From Flavobacteriales bacterium (lineage in GTDB: Bacteria; Bacteroidota; Bacteroidia; Flavobacteriales_F; PHOS-HE28): a DNA stretch of 64,000 bases. Below, piece after piece: positions 10,324-20,868 of this stretch. Within the stretch, counting starts at the first letter, position 1. Each line of letters starts with the position of its first letter. Position numbers and translations under genes: made by a program. The stretch is from positions 1 through 64,000 of the forward strand of contig JADKFY010000004.1 in assembly GCA_016717305.1 (NCBI GenBank), read 5' to 3'. Under the pieces are notes generated by a model that saw only the letters and a list, made by a program, of their open reading frames with translations, made no database searches and was not told the DNA's origin.

Positions 10324-10381
10324 CCGCATTGGATATTCAGGTATGCAGATACTGATCGCTCCGGTTTGAATGAACGGCCGA

Positions 10382-12419
10382 TCAGTCCACCTTATGACCA
10401 CTGATCCTAGAGTAGGCACCCAGTTGAACATCGCTTCCTGTATGCTGCCTCATGGTGAATTCCACGGTTTGTCCTGCGGATAATTGCATGTCCAGTGAAA
10501 GGGCCCTTTCGAACTCTTGACTGTAAAGCCCGCCATCCTTCAGGATCTTCACTTCCAATTGCTGGGTGTTGGTGTAGCCGAAGGCAAAACTTGCAAGGAA
10601 GTCGAAATGGTAGATCCCATCGACCTGAATGGTGATCACACCACCTGAATACGTCATGTTGTTCGCATATCTGATGTTCGCAAGATCTGCGGTGTATTCG
10701 ACATTGGGCACCAGAATGAAGGCTGGTTGACCATAGTGGGTTGCCGCGAAATTCGCCTTGACCGAAGAGGCCTGCCAACTGGCATTCCCATTCGCATCAC
10801 TTGTGAGCACCTTGCCGGCTCCTTCAGTACCATCCACCAATTTCAGCGTCCCGTTCACATCGACCGTACTGGGGAAGAGGTTCGTACCGAAACGCGCATT
10901 GCCACCAGGGGTAAGGCTCAGCACATCGCCGTTGACCGATCCAATCTTGAACCCACCGAGCCCGTTCATGCCAATGGTCCATTTGGTGCTCAGGTCATTT
11001 GCGGCGTTGAAGGTCATCTGGGGCTGATAAAGACCTGTGCCGATCCATTCTGCCGTGGTTGTTGTGAAACCCGCTGTAGGGTTGTTCCTCAGCCGGATCG
11101 TGGAAGAACCTGTTGCTATTTCGAAGAAGCTGGTGGGCGTGTCGGTACCGATGCCCATGTTCGTTCCATCATCGAAGATCCGTGAGTCTCCACCTGTAGT
11201 GGCTCCCGTGAATTTCACCAACTTGTTCGTGGTGCCGTTGATGTTGGTAGATCCCGCCGGGCCTGGAGGTCCTTGGGGGCCGGGTGCTCCGGCGGTTCCG
11301 GGTGTGCCTGCCGGTCCAGTGGCGCCCTATTGCCAGCGGGTCCTTGTGTGCCCGTTACCGGTAGGACCCGCGGGTCCGGCTGGTCCAGTTGCGCCAATGG
11401 CACCGGTCGCACCTATCGGCCCAACTGGGCCTTGTGTTCCTGTAGGGCCTATCGGTCGTGCAGGCCCTGCGGGTCCGGTTGCTCCAATGGCACCGGTCGC
11501 ACCAATTGGACCAACAGGTCCCTGTGTTCCTGTAGCACCTGTTGGTCCGGCAGGTCCGGTGGCTCCAATAGCCCCCGTAGCGCCAATGGGTCCAGCTGGT
11601 CCTTGTGCGCCTGTAGTGCCTGCGGGTCCTGCGGGGCCTTGGGGTCCTGTGGCTCCGTTGGCGCCGGTCGATCCCGTTGGTCCAATTGGTCCAGCCGGTC
11701 CTTGGATGTTGCCGGCGTCCTCCCAGGTGCTTGAATTGTCGGACCATACATAGAGGTTGCCGTTGATCAAGTACGCATCGCCTGGATCTCCGGTTCCCGG
11801 CAATAGGCCCACGTTCGCCAAGCTGCCCAAAATGGTCACTCCGGTGCCATCAGCACCCGTGGCCCCTTGTGGTCCTGTTGGTCCTGCCGGGCCATCATTG
11901 CCTTGTGGACCGGTTGCACCTGCGGGCCTTGTGGGCCGGGCCGGTCCGTCGTTCCTTTGGGGACCCGTTGTTCCCGGAGCACCTTGTGGTCCTGCTGGGC
12001 CTTCCGGGCCTACTGGGCCGGCCGGGCGTGCTATTTCCACTTTCTGCCGCATACAAAGCGTACGGTACGCTCAACATGCGAGAGGTGCCCAGTTCAAGGC
12101 CGTCCAAACTCGTACGCACGAAGTATGACCCAGTGGACCAGTCGATCGTGGCGAAGGTTCCGCTAGTGACCACTCCGGCGCCGAGAGTAACATTCACCAG
12201 ACCGAAGCCATTGCTCGTTACAGCGTGGTCTTCGGCATAGACCACAGGGCCGGTGGTGCTGCCCTGTAGAATGGCCAAGCCCAAGGTGGCCGAAGTATTG
12301 GCTTGGATGGTGCCATTACCATCGCGTAGAACGGCTTGGTAGCTTACGCCTTCCGGCGCTTGTGCAAAGCTGGCCACGGTGAAAAGGCAGGCCAGTATAG
12401 AGAGGTTGAATGATCGCAT
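10382..12419 (-). CDS. Collagen-like surface protein with C1q/TNF-like C-terminal domain (frame breaks)
   Basis: About 680 residues once three frames are joined. The N-terminus has a signal (LACLFTVASFAQ) and a VSYQAVLRDGNG domain of about 130 residues ending in SRMLSVPYALYAAES. Next come collagen-like Gly-Pro-x/Gly-x-x triplets (about 12000-11230). These are interrupted once by a spacer of about 50 residues (VTILGSLANVG...DAYLINGNLYVWS, about 11700-11855). The last 280 residues carry tail-fibre-like segments (DDGTNMGIGTDTP; SDANGNASWQ). They end with a beta-rich domain (FDFLASFAFGYTN...LEVKILKDGG...SAGQTVEFTMRQHTGS) that resembles C1q/TNF jelly-roll trimerisation domains. Expected to form a trimeric stalk at the cell surface. 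It follows the small T9SS gene by 4 bp and is duplicated in organisation at 17466-21352. Confidence 0.78.
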
Positions 12420-12423
12420 TGTC

Positions 12424-12917
12424 CTATGGGGTTACGTTGATGGTGAATGTTTTCCGTGGCTTGTTCTCATGGTCCAACAGGCGCAGGTAGTAGGATCCGG
12501 AGGAGACCGTTGTCATGTCCAGTTCCGTGGTACTGCCCTGCACGCGGTCCTGCATGACCAGTTGCCCGAGCGCATTGCGCAGTTCGTAGCGGTCGCCTAG
12601 CGGGGCTTCCTCGTACACCACATGCAAAAAGTGCCGTGTGGGATTCGGATAAACGGTAATGTCCGCTACGGGCGCCTCGTTCTCCGATACGTCGATCGAA
12701 ATATCGACCCAGGGCTGCTGGAAACCTTGGGTGAGCGTGCTGCCACCGGCCGAAACTGTTTCGACCACCGGCTCACCGATGGTCCAAGCTCATCTTGCTG
12801 GTCGGGGAGCCTGCTTTCTCCACCAGAAGTGGCGAGCACCTGGGGCTTGCGCCTTGGCCAAGACAACTTCCGCTGGCCAGCAAGAGCAGGGTTATGGGAA
12901 TTCCATGTTTCTTCATT
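12424..12917 (-). CDS. Small secreted protein with T9SS sorting domain (frame break)
   Basis: About 160 residues after correcting a frame break near 12790. The start at 12917 gives a signal peptide (MKKHGIPITLLLLASGSCLGQ). Then come a cysteine-free segment SPQVLATSGG, the common ...TIGEPVVETVSAGGSTLTQGFQQP motif and a complete type A T9SS sorting domain (ITVYPNPTRHFLHVVYEE, GDRYELRNALGQLV, SGSYYLRLLDHE, ending FTINVTP). Nearly all of the mature protein is the sorting signal, so it may act as a carrier, plug or anchor for the collagen-like protein encoded 4 bp downstream rather than as an enzyme. A paralogue with the same downstream partner and spacing lies at 20869-21352. Confidence 0.75.
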
Positions 12918-13062
12918 TCCAATTCAGGTGTTTCGTTGTTCTTTCGTTCCACTTCTATTCCGTTTGGTCCACTGATCATCCGTTGGCCGTGGCCAGATCA
13001 TGGTCTATATGTTCGGTCGAGGTTCCACGGTGCGAAACAATGCCCTATCGGAGCACAGCACA

Positions 13063-13122
13063 ATCCCTGATCCTTATGATATTTAGGGTTTTGCGCGTGC
13101 GTTCATCATAGTTTCTATGATG
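13063..13122. promoter_or_regulatory. Second paired palindrome, about 42 bp apart
   Basis: CATCATAGTTTCTATGATG (13104-13122) is an 8-bp inverted repeat around TTT. About 42 bp away, GATCCTTATGAT (around 13068-13080) matches one half of the TCATAGGATCCTATGA palindrome found at 10141. The pair sits between the divergent small T9SS/collagen operon and the sensor kinase, so it could serve either promoter. Confidence 0.45.
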
Positions 13123-13223
13123 TCCGGTCCAGCTTGCAGCACCGGTGAACGGCCATCGCGGTAGGGCAAATGCATCTTAATTCATGTTGGTCGTCATATT
13201 CATGTTTCAGCCTGCCTACGGGA

Positions 13224-13351
13224 GGCGGGCTTCCCGCCCTACAGCGTGACACCACCAGACCCGTATAGGGCTGAAGGCCAGACACCTACCAGCCGTTGGG
13301 AACACCAGCGGTCATTGAATTGAATAGCTGTTGGCCGGGCTGAAAGCCCGG
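13224..13351. repeat. REP-like intergenic hairpins
   Basis: Two GC-rich hairpins, GGCGGG-CTT-CCCGCC (13224-13238) and CCGGGCT-GAA-AGCCCGG (13335-13351), flank about 95 bp containing 'agggctgaaggcc'. The second is followed by AATATTT and could also terminate transcription. The composition suggests a dispersed noncoding repeat. Confidence 0.4.
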
Positions 13352-13452
13352 AATATTTGCGCATTTTAGATGCGTTTGCCCTGGCCATCGCAGTATTGGT
13401 TCGGCCTCCTTCGCCTATCTTCCGCAACTCCATGCCAGGGCTGGCCCACACA

Positions 13453-16400
13453 ATGCGAAGACTGCTTATCTTTTTCCTATTCGTAGGGCCTGTGATCGGG
13501 GTTTCTTTCGGGCAAGCGACGCCAAAACGAGTGCGCGCAGAGCTCATTACCGTGGATCACGGCTTACCGCAAGGCCTGATCTGGTCGATCCTTCAGGATC
13601 AGCAAGGGTTCCTGTGGTTCGCTACCAAGGATGGCCTGGCCCGCTATGATGGCTATGAATACAGGGTATTCCGCAACATTCCGGGCGACACGACCAGCTT
13701 GGCGGGCAACCACATCACAGCGTTACTGGAGGACAGCTTGGGCTTCCTTTGGGTCGGAACGGAACAGGATGGTTTGCACCGTTACGATCACCGAACAGGC
13801 CGCTTTGTACGCATCAAGCAGGATCCACGACTTGGTCCTTTGGCGGGGATCGTCAGTATTGAATCAGATACCCATGGCGACATCTGGGTACACGAATACT
13901 CCGGTGGTCTCTGCGTGGTTCCCAATGGTGTGGCCGCTGGGCCTTTGCCTGCGTTACGCGCTGCCGCCGACCACTATTCGAAGTTGGAACTGAATGCCTT
14001 GCGCTCCATGTGTGCCACCCCGAATGGCGACCTCTGGTTGCTTGAGCAGGATGAGTTGAGCGTTTGGGCACGAAAGAACGACGGCTTGGTGGAACGCTTG
14101 CGGTGGAAGGTGCCTTGGCCTTGGGTGGAATTCGAACACCCTCCCGGTCTGTTGCGCCATGCATCGGCGGGTCACATGCTGCTGGTGTGGGAAAAGCGCG
14201 TCGTCGTATTCGATGAACGATCCGTTGAGGTGGCGGATACGCTGGAATTGCCGGGGCTTCAGTTCCGGGGTTCCGAGTTGGTGATCGATGCGCAGGACCG
14301 GCTTTGGGGCGAAGGGCTCGACAAGAATTGGTTCCGAATGGATCTGCGTACCGGAACTACCGAGGTCATCAAACCCGAATTGGAGGGCGGTCGCGCCTTA
14401 CCGGGCACCGGTTTCCTTGCGTGGATCATGGACCGCACAGGTGTCGTGTGGGCAGGTACATCGGGATACGGTCTGGTCAAATACCGTAGTTCCATAGAAC
14501 GCTTTCAGACCTTCCGCTTTCAGGATTCACCCATTCAGCATTCTGCGATCGTGGCGACGGACCTGGAAGGGAGGGAGCTGCTGGTGCACGAAGAACTAAT
14601 GGCCTTGAATGCCACTGAAGGGGTGTTAAAGAGCATTGCCGTGATCGATGCGTTGGACGCACGCGGCTTGGAGCCGAGTTGGGGGGTGTGTGCCCGGGAT
14701 CCATCGGGATGCTATTGGTTGGGCGGTGGTTCGCAGCATGAACGCGATGGACTGTACGTTTTCGACCCGCGTACGAAAGAGCTATTGAGCGTTCCTTTTG
14801 CCCCGGAGGACGAGGTCGCCGCTGTTTATCCCGGCTTGGGGAAAGAGGTATGGATCCTCTCCAATAGACCCGGTGAGAAGGACCGGAACTGGTTGACCCA
14901 AGTGGACACCCGCACAAGAACAACCTTACAGCGCTTTGAATTCCCCGGCCCCATCCGCTCCGGCACCTACCGCGAGATCGCCTGTTGGCGCTTCGCCTCG
15001 GACAGCACCATTTGGATGGCCACTGGCAATGGGGTCTACGGATTGGAAGCGCGCACCGGGAATTGGAGCCATTACATGCATGATGACCAGGATAGCACGT
15101 CCATCCCCGGCAATGAGGTGTTCTCGCTCTGCTTCGATCCGGATGAGCCCGACAAGTTCATGTGGGTGGGGACCGAAGGAAAGGGCATGGCCCGGATGGA
15201 CCTGCGTACCGGACAATGCGACCATACCATCACCACTGAACAGGGCTTACCCAACGACGTGGTCTACGGCATCCTGCCCGATGCGCACAACAACCTTTGG
15301 ATCGGCACCAACCAAGGCTTGTGCCGCTTTGACCCGCGCACCGGGGCCAAGAAGACCTACACCATGGCCGACGGCATCGCTGGCAACGAATTCAATCGCT
15401 ACAGTGCAGAGGCAAGTGCCGATGGCCTCTTGTATTTCCGGCGGCATGGAGGGCATCACCTGGTTCGATCCGGAAGACTTCTACACCGAAGCGGACCCAT
15501 CGCCCACCCGGATCACGGGGCTGAAGTTGTTGAATAGACCGGTCACGGTTTCGGACAATGCCTCTTTCCTTCAGGTACCGATCACCGGGCTGGACGAACT
15601 GACACTACCGTACAGCGAGCGCATGATCACCTTCGCCTTCGCCAACATGGACCTATCCGTGCCGGGCCAGAACGAGTACCGGTACATCCTCGAAGGGTTG
15701 AACACCAACTGGATCGAAAATGAAAAAGGGCATGAAGCCACCTTCACCAATCTCGATCCCGGTTCCTACGCGTTCCGGGTGCAAGGGCGCAACAGTGAAG
15801 GGAGGTGGGATGAGCAGGGTGCGAGCCTGTTGTTGACCATCACACCTCCGTGGTGGGGCACATGGTGGTTCCGTCTGCTGATGTCGTTGATATTGACCGC
15901 TATCACGGTCGCGTTCTTCCGTTATCGGCTTGCGCGTGCAATGGAAGTGGTGAACGTGCGCGATCAGATCGCCCGTGACCTGCATGACGAGATCGGGAGC
16001 ACCTTGAGCAGTGTTGCTCTCTTCAGTACCGTCGCCAGAAAGAAGGCCGGCGCAAAGGTTCCGGAGGCCACCGAAATGCTGGACCGCATCACCGAAAGCA
16101 CCACCTCCGTCATGGAGGCCATGAACGATATCGTTTGGGCCGTGAATGCGGAGAACGACGATATGGACCATGTGGTGCAGCGCATGCGTTCCTATGCGGT
16201 GCGCTTGACGGAGGCGGGGTCATGCACTTTGGAGTTCACCATCGAGAAAGGGTTGGAGCGTATCCACCTTGGCATGTCGCAACGGAAGAACCTCTATTTG
16301 ATCTTCAAGGAAGCGGTGAACAATGCGTTGAAGTACGCCGAGCCGACCGTCCTGCGTGTGGACGTATCGCGCAACGGACCATCCATCGTTATGCAGGTGG

Positions 16401-16616
16401 CCGATAACGGAAAGGGCTTCGATCGCGATGCTCCTGCAGTTGGTAGCTCCGGGGAATGGATTGGGCAACATGCGGAAAAGGGCCAAGGACATGGGGGCGA
16501 ACTTCACGTTGATACGGGTCCGGGTGCAGGAACAACGGTCGGCTCCCGTTTCAAAGCCTCAGAAGCCCAAATATCATTGGATCACCATGATGGACGGCGT
16601 GCATCCGGGGACCTAG
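13453..16616 (+). CDS. Sensor histidine kinase with two-component propeller, Y_Y_Y and HisKA_3 domains (frame breaks)
   Basis: About 1050 residues across three frames, with breaks near 15438 and 16430. After a signal or anchor segment (MRRLLIFFLFVGPVIGVSFGQ) come many 'two-component regulator propeller' units (LIWSILQDQQGFLWFATKDGLARYDG; GFLWVGTEQDGL; NLWIGTNQGLCRFD, each shown in part), filling residues about 30-680 as a periplasmic sensor. A Y_Y_Y-type beta domain follows (NEYRYILEGLNTNW; GSYAFRVQGRN), then one membrane helix (FRLLMSLILTAITVAFF) and a HisKA_3 module with phospho-acceptor His in RDLHDEIGSTLSS. A HATPase domain with DNGKGF closes the protein. The gene sits 12 bp before a NarL-type regulator and between adhesin modules, so it probably controls surface proteins. 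The alternative start is ATG at 13432. Confidence 0.85.
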
Positions 16617-16621
16617 TTTTG
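16614..16621 (+). promoter_or_regulatory. TAnnTTTG -7 box before the response regulator
   Basis: TAGTTTTG matches the Bacteroidota -7 consensus TAnnTTTG exactly and lies 8 bp before the regulator ATG at 16629, overlapping the kinase stop. It suggests the regulator can be transcribed on its own with a very short leader. Confidence 0.4.
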
Positions 16622-16628
16622 TGGCGTC

Positions 16629-17262
16629 ATGATCCATGTGACCATATTCGATGACAACGCCAGCCGCCGCGATGGGCTGCGGTTGATGATCGATTCCACC
16701 GATGGAATGGAATGCGCAGGGGCCTTTCCGGATTGCCGGGAGGTGGTGAAGCACATCGAAACGAGCAAACCCGATGTGGTGTTGATGGACATCGACATGC
16801 CGCACGTGGACGGGATCGAAGGGGGGTACGCCTGATCAGAAACGAACAACACGGTGAAGATCCTGATGCAGACCGTGTTCGAGGACAACGACAAGATCTT
16901 CGCCGCCATCCTCGCCGGTGCCGATGGTTATCTCCTGAAGCAGACCGCACCCACCAAGTTGATCCAAGGCATCGTGGAAGTGACCCAGGGGGGGTGCCCC
17001 CATGACACCCGCGGTCGCCAAAGGTGTTGACGCTCTGCGCGAACAAGGGCCCCCTTGCCGAAACCAACCAACTTCGATCTCACATCGCGGCGGAAAAGGA
17101 CATCCTGAAACAGCTGGTCGAGGGTCAGCTACAAGATGATCTCCGAACAGTGCAACATCAGCACCGGTACGGTGAACACCCACATGCGCCATATCTACAA
17201 AGCTCCACGTGAAGTCCGCGACCGGTGCGGTGAGCTTGGCGATACGGGAAGGTTGGTGTAGT
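16629..17262 (+). CDS. NarL/FixJ-family response regulator (several frame breaks)
   Basis: About 210 residues when frames are joined. The receiver domain begins MIHVTIFDDNASRRDGL (acidic pair DD), has the phospho-acceptor Asp in VVLMDIDMPHVDG, and continues with ILMQTVFEDNDKIF and the conserved Lys in GADGYLLKQT. The C-terminal LuxR-type helix-turn-helix is seen as MISEQCNISTGTVNTHMRH and a following IYKALHVKS. Breaks lie near 16825 (a GGGGGG run), 16990 (another G run) and around 17130. The exact stop is unclear because the last codons are also shifted. It is the cognate partner of the kinase ending 12 bp upstream. A candidate target is the palindrome pair found at 10141 and 13063. Confidence 0.8.
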
Positions 17263-17417
17263 TGCCTAAATTCCGGTCCACCGGAGTGGGTCAAGGTGGT
17301 ACAACAAGATCTTCCAACCACGATCGCCGGTGCATTGACCGTCTCCGCACGAAAGACGTGTTACTCGGTACCGTCTGTGCGCATTGAAGGCCACAGCATG
17401 TTCAGCGTTCCGAAAGG

Positions 17418-17450
17418 AAAGGGGCTGCCCGAAATTGGAACACCCCTTTT
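17418..17450. terminator. Terminator between the response regulator and the convergent collagen-like gene
   Basis: AAAGGGG (17418-17424) pairs with CCCCTTT (17443-17449), with a TTTTTG tail on the plus strand and an A-rich flank that reads as U on the other. It is placed between two convergent genes and can serve both. Confidence 0.65.
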
Positions 17451-17465
17451 TGTTTCGAGATCCGA

Positions 17466-20400
17466 TCAACGCTGCGTCTGTGCTTCAACGGCAGCTTTCA
17501 ATTCCAACATGATCTTCATGTTCGCTTGGATCAACTCGTTCTGCTCACTTAGGTCCGAACGCATCGCGGCACCGGCGGCTTCCAACGACTGGATCTTCTC
17601 CTCTTGCGCGTTGATCAATGCTTGTTGCTCTTTTACCGCATTGATCAACAAGAACACGTAGGCTTGGTTGTTCACTTCGCGCAGGTCCTTGAACGCGCCG
17701 TTCTCCTGCTGGCTCACCATGTACGGTGCCACTTTTTCCAATTCCTTTGCGATCACGCCGATCCTTTCGCCGTCGGACTGGAAGGGGGCCTTTTCGGTGT
17801 AGGTGAACAGGACCGGACGCAAGCGCTCGATCACGCTCAACCCATCGGTGAATTCCGCGTTCACGGTCTTTATGCGCGCATCCGAGAACACGCTCCATGA
17901 TCCGGTGCTGTTGTTCGCATCGCCGTTCACCGAGAGTTTGGCCGTGGGTGTGACCGTGCCTATCCCGACCGAGGTGCCGTCATCAAAGACTTGGGAATTC
18001 CCACCCGTAGTAGCACCGGTGAATTTCACGAGGTAGTTCTCGGTACCATTGATATTGGCGGAACCCGCAGGTCCCATCACGCCATCAGCACCTGTTTCGC
18101 CTTGTGGTCCTGCAGGTCCTGCTGGCCCTGTTGCTCCGGCAGCCCCCGTTGCACCGGTCGTTCCCGCTGGGCCTTGGATGGTGCCCACATTGTTCCAGAT
18201 GCTCGTATTCGTGGACCAGACAGAGGTCCCCGTTGATCGGTGGTGGCATCCCCGGCGTTCCCGGTGGGCTGCGCCGCCGCAATGCCGCAAGGGAGGCATA
18301 GGAACCGAGAATGGTGACGCCCGTGCCATCCGCACCGTCATTGCCTTGTGGCCCCGTGGCCCCGGCAGCACCCGTAGCACCCGCAGGCCTGTGGGTCCCG
18401 CTGGTCGCCTGGATCCCTGCAGGTCCCGCTGTTCCGGCAGGACCTTCCGGACCGATGGCTCCGGTTGCACCGGTGGCACCCACCGGCCCCTCAGGCCCTT
18501 GCACCTGTAGCGCCTGTCGCGCCTGTTGGACCCGCAGGTCCCGTTTCGCCATCTTCTCCCGGCAGCCCTTGTGCTCCCAACGGTCCCACGGGGCCTTGTG
18601 CTCCCTGTAGCGCCTGTGATCCCTATCGGTCCCGCAGGTCCCGTTGCACCATCATCACCGGGCAGCCCTTGGTATTCCCATTGGGCCCGCTGGTCCTTGC
18701 GTTCCCGTAGGCCCTGCCGCACCGGTCGGGCCTTGTGAACCCGCCAGTCCGGTTGCACCTTCAGGACCTTGTGGACCGATCCCGACCCGGTGGGTCCTTG
18801 TGCCCCCGTCGCACCTGTCGCACCAGCGGGGCCAGTAGGTCCTTGCAGGGCCCGGTCGCACCGGCGGTTCCAGCCGGTCCTTGGATGGTGCCCACATTGT
18901 TCCAGGCGTTCGTATTGGTGGACCACACATAGAGGCCCCGTTGATCAGGTAGGCATCCCCGGCGTTCCCAGTGGGCTGCGCGGCCTCCAATGCTGCAAGG
19001 GAGGCGTAGGAGCCAAGAATGGTGACACCCGTGCCGTCCACCATCGGCGCCCGGTGGTCCGACCGGACCTTGCGGTCCATCTGCTCCAGGGGTTCCCGCC
19101 TGTTCCCGCAGTTCCTTGCAGGCCCGTGGGCCCGGCCACACCCGTAACGCCGGGAGGGCCTGTTGGACCGTTGGTGTCCCTGGTGCCCGCAGGCCCTGTT
19201 GTTCCGGCAGGTCCTTGGGGGCCTACTGGTCCTACGCCACCCGTTGCGCCCAGCTCTCCCGCCGGGCCCTGTGTTCCCGCCGGCCTCTGTCATGCCAGTT
19301 GGTCCAACAGGCCCGATCGCACCGTCAGCACCGGCCGTGCCTTGTGGCCCTACCGGCCCGATAGGCCCTTGTGTTCGGTGGCACCCCCGCACCTGCCGGT
19401 CCAGTGGCTCCCTTCGCGCAAATGGCACCGGTGTTGCCTTGCAGTCCTCTCGGTCCCGCTGGTCCTTGTGTACCAGTCGCCCCTGCCGTTCCAGCTTGTC
19501 CTTGGGGTCCCGAAGGACCTGCGGATCCCGTTGCTCCCGTGGCACCCGTGGCACCTGTGGCACCCGTCGTTCCGGCCGGGCCTTGGATGGTGCCCACGTT
19601 GTTCCATGAGGTCGTGTTGGTGGACCACACATAGAGGTTCCCGTTGATCAAATAGGCTTGTCCGGCGGTCCCGGTAGGATGCGCGGCCCGCAATGCCGCC
19701 AAGGTCGAGTAGAGAGCCGAGGATGGTGACCCTGTGCCATTTGTGCCGTTGTTCCCTTGTGGTCCAATGGGCCTGCGGACCTATCGCTCCCGGCGTTCGG
19801 CTGTGCCAGCAGGCCCTTGGGGCCGGTATTCCCGGTGCTGCCCGTATTGCCCTCAGGCCCTGTGGGACCGGCTGGACCCAGTGGACCAGCAGGCCCCGTT
19901 GTTCCAACTGGCCCCTGCGGACCTACTGCGCCCACGGCACCCGTAGCTCCGGTCTGGCCTACCTGGACCTTGTGCTCCCGTAGCCCCTGCCCGCGCCAAC
20001 AGGGCACGGCCGCAGTGCTACCCGTTTGCCCGGGAAGGCCTCGGGGTCCCGTTGCTCCATTTGCGCCGGTTGCGCCCGTTTGGCCCGTAGAACCTTGCGC
20101 TCCTGCGGCACCTGTTTGACCTGCAGGCCCTTGGTCCCGTGCCACCGCTGGCGCTCGGAAGGCCCAGTTGGTCAATGGGTCCAGCAGGGCCCTGGATATT
20201 GCCCCACATTCTCCCAAGCGCTGATGATATCCGACCACACGCATACAGGCTGCCGCTGATCAGTAGGCATCTCGGGATCGCCCGGTTGGGGCAACTGGAA
20301 CGTGTTCATCAACGTCCAGAAGTTACGCCGGTGCCTGCTGTACCTGTGGCACCTTGCGGACCCGTAGGACCGGAAGGGCCTGCATTGCCTTGTGGGCCTG

Positions 20401-20864
20401 TTGCGCCCGCTGGACCCGTTGGTCCTACCGGGCCGTTGTTCCCTTGGGGACCCGCCGGACCCTGCGGACCGGGGGTGCTGCTACCGGTCTCGGCCGCGAA
20501 CAGCGCATAGGGTACGCTCAGCATCCGCGAGGTGCCCACCTCGTCACCGTTCAAACTCGTACGCACGAAAAACTCCCCGGTGGACCAATCGATGGTGGCG
20601 AAACTTCCGCTTGGTGACCACACCCGCCCCAGCACCACGTTCAGCAGACCGAAGTCGTTGCTCGTGACAACATGCTCCTCCTCGCGCGAACCACTGGGCC
20701 TTCGGTGCTGCCTTCTATGACCGCGAGGCCCAAGGTGGCCGACGTGTTCGGCTCTATGGTGCCACTTACATCACGAAGGACCGCCTGGTAGTTGATCCCG
20801 TTCGGTGCTTGTGCCGAAACTGCCGACCGTGAAAGGGCAGGCCAGCAAGGTGGGTCGATCGCGT
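17466..20864 (-). CDS. Long collagen-like surface protein with S74 intramolecular-chaperone-like C-terminus (many frame breaks)
   Basis: About 1100 residues spread over many short frames. The N-terminus matches the YQAV-RD domain of the 12419 paralogue and ends TSRMLSVPYALFAAET. Collagen-like Gly-x-x triplets then fill 20500-18050, interrupted by four spacers of about 50 residues (VTILGSYASLAAL..., NAGDAYLING, LYVWSTNT, VGTIQGPAG). The spacers lie near 20190, 19583, 18881 and 18171, so collagen plus spacer repeats every 600-710 bp. The C-terminus has a GATTGGNSQVFDDG segment, a peptidase-S74-like block (SDARIKTVNAEFTDGLSVIE; YTEKAPFQSDGERIGVIAKE) and a final coiled coil. This is the architecture of trimeric phage-tail-like fibres that self-cleave or chaperone folding. 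The start codon position reads ACG (20864) where the paralogue has ATG. Confidence 0.75.
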
Positions 20865-20868
20865 GGTC

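Larger units (their letters stand above)
10079..10381. other. Intergenic region with paired palindromes and a terminator
   Basis: About 300 bp without a gene. It holds the two palindromes upstream of the adhesin operon (10141-10198) and the terminator of the collagen-like gene that ends at 10382. The short open frames here show no coding signal. Confidence 0.6.
12918..13452. other. Divergent intergenic region with palindromes and hairpins
   Basis: About 535 bp between divergent genes. It contains the second palindrome pair (13063-13122), a GGCGGG-CTT-CCCGCC hairpin (13224-13238) and a CCGGGCT-GAA-AGCCCGG hairpin (13335-13351). A TATCTTCC box lies just before the sensor-kinase start region. 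The hairpins with 'gggctgaaggcc' wording between them look like a dispersed intergenic repeat. I see no gene. Confidence 0.5.

Noticed and set aside
11223..12000. Plus-strand proline/glycine/valine-rich proteins opposite the collagen-like gene
   Set aside because: They are antisense readings of Gly-x-x codons; the minus strand has signal peptide, N-terminal and C-terminal domains.
13224..13351. Attachment site or insertion-sequence end
   Set aside because: No transposase, integrase or target duplication is seen; the hairpins fit a dispersed intergenic repeat or terminator.
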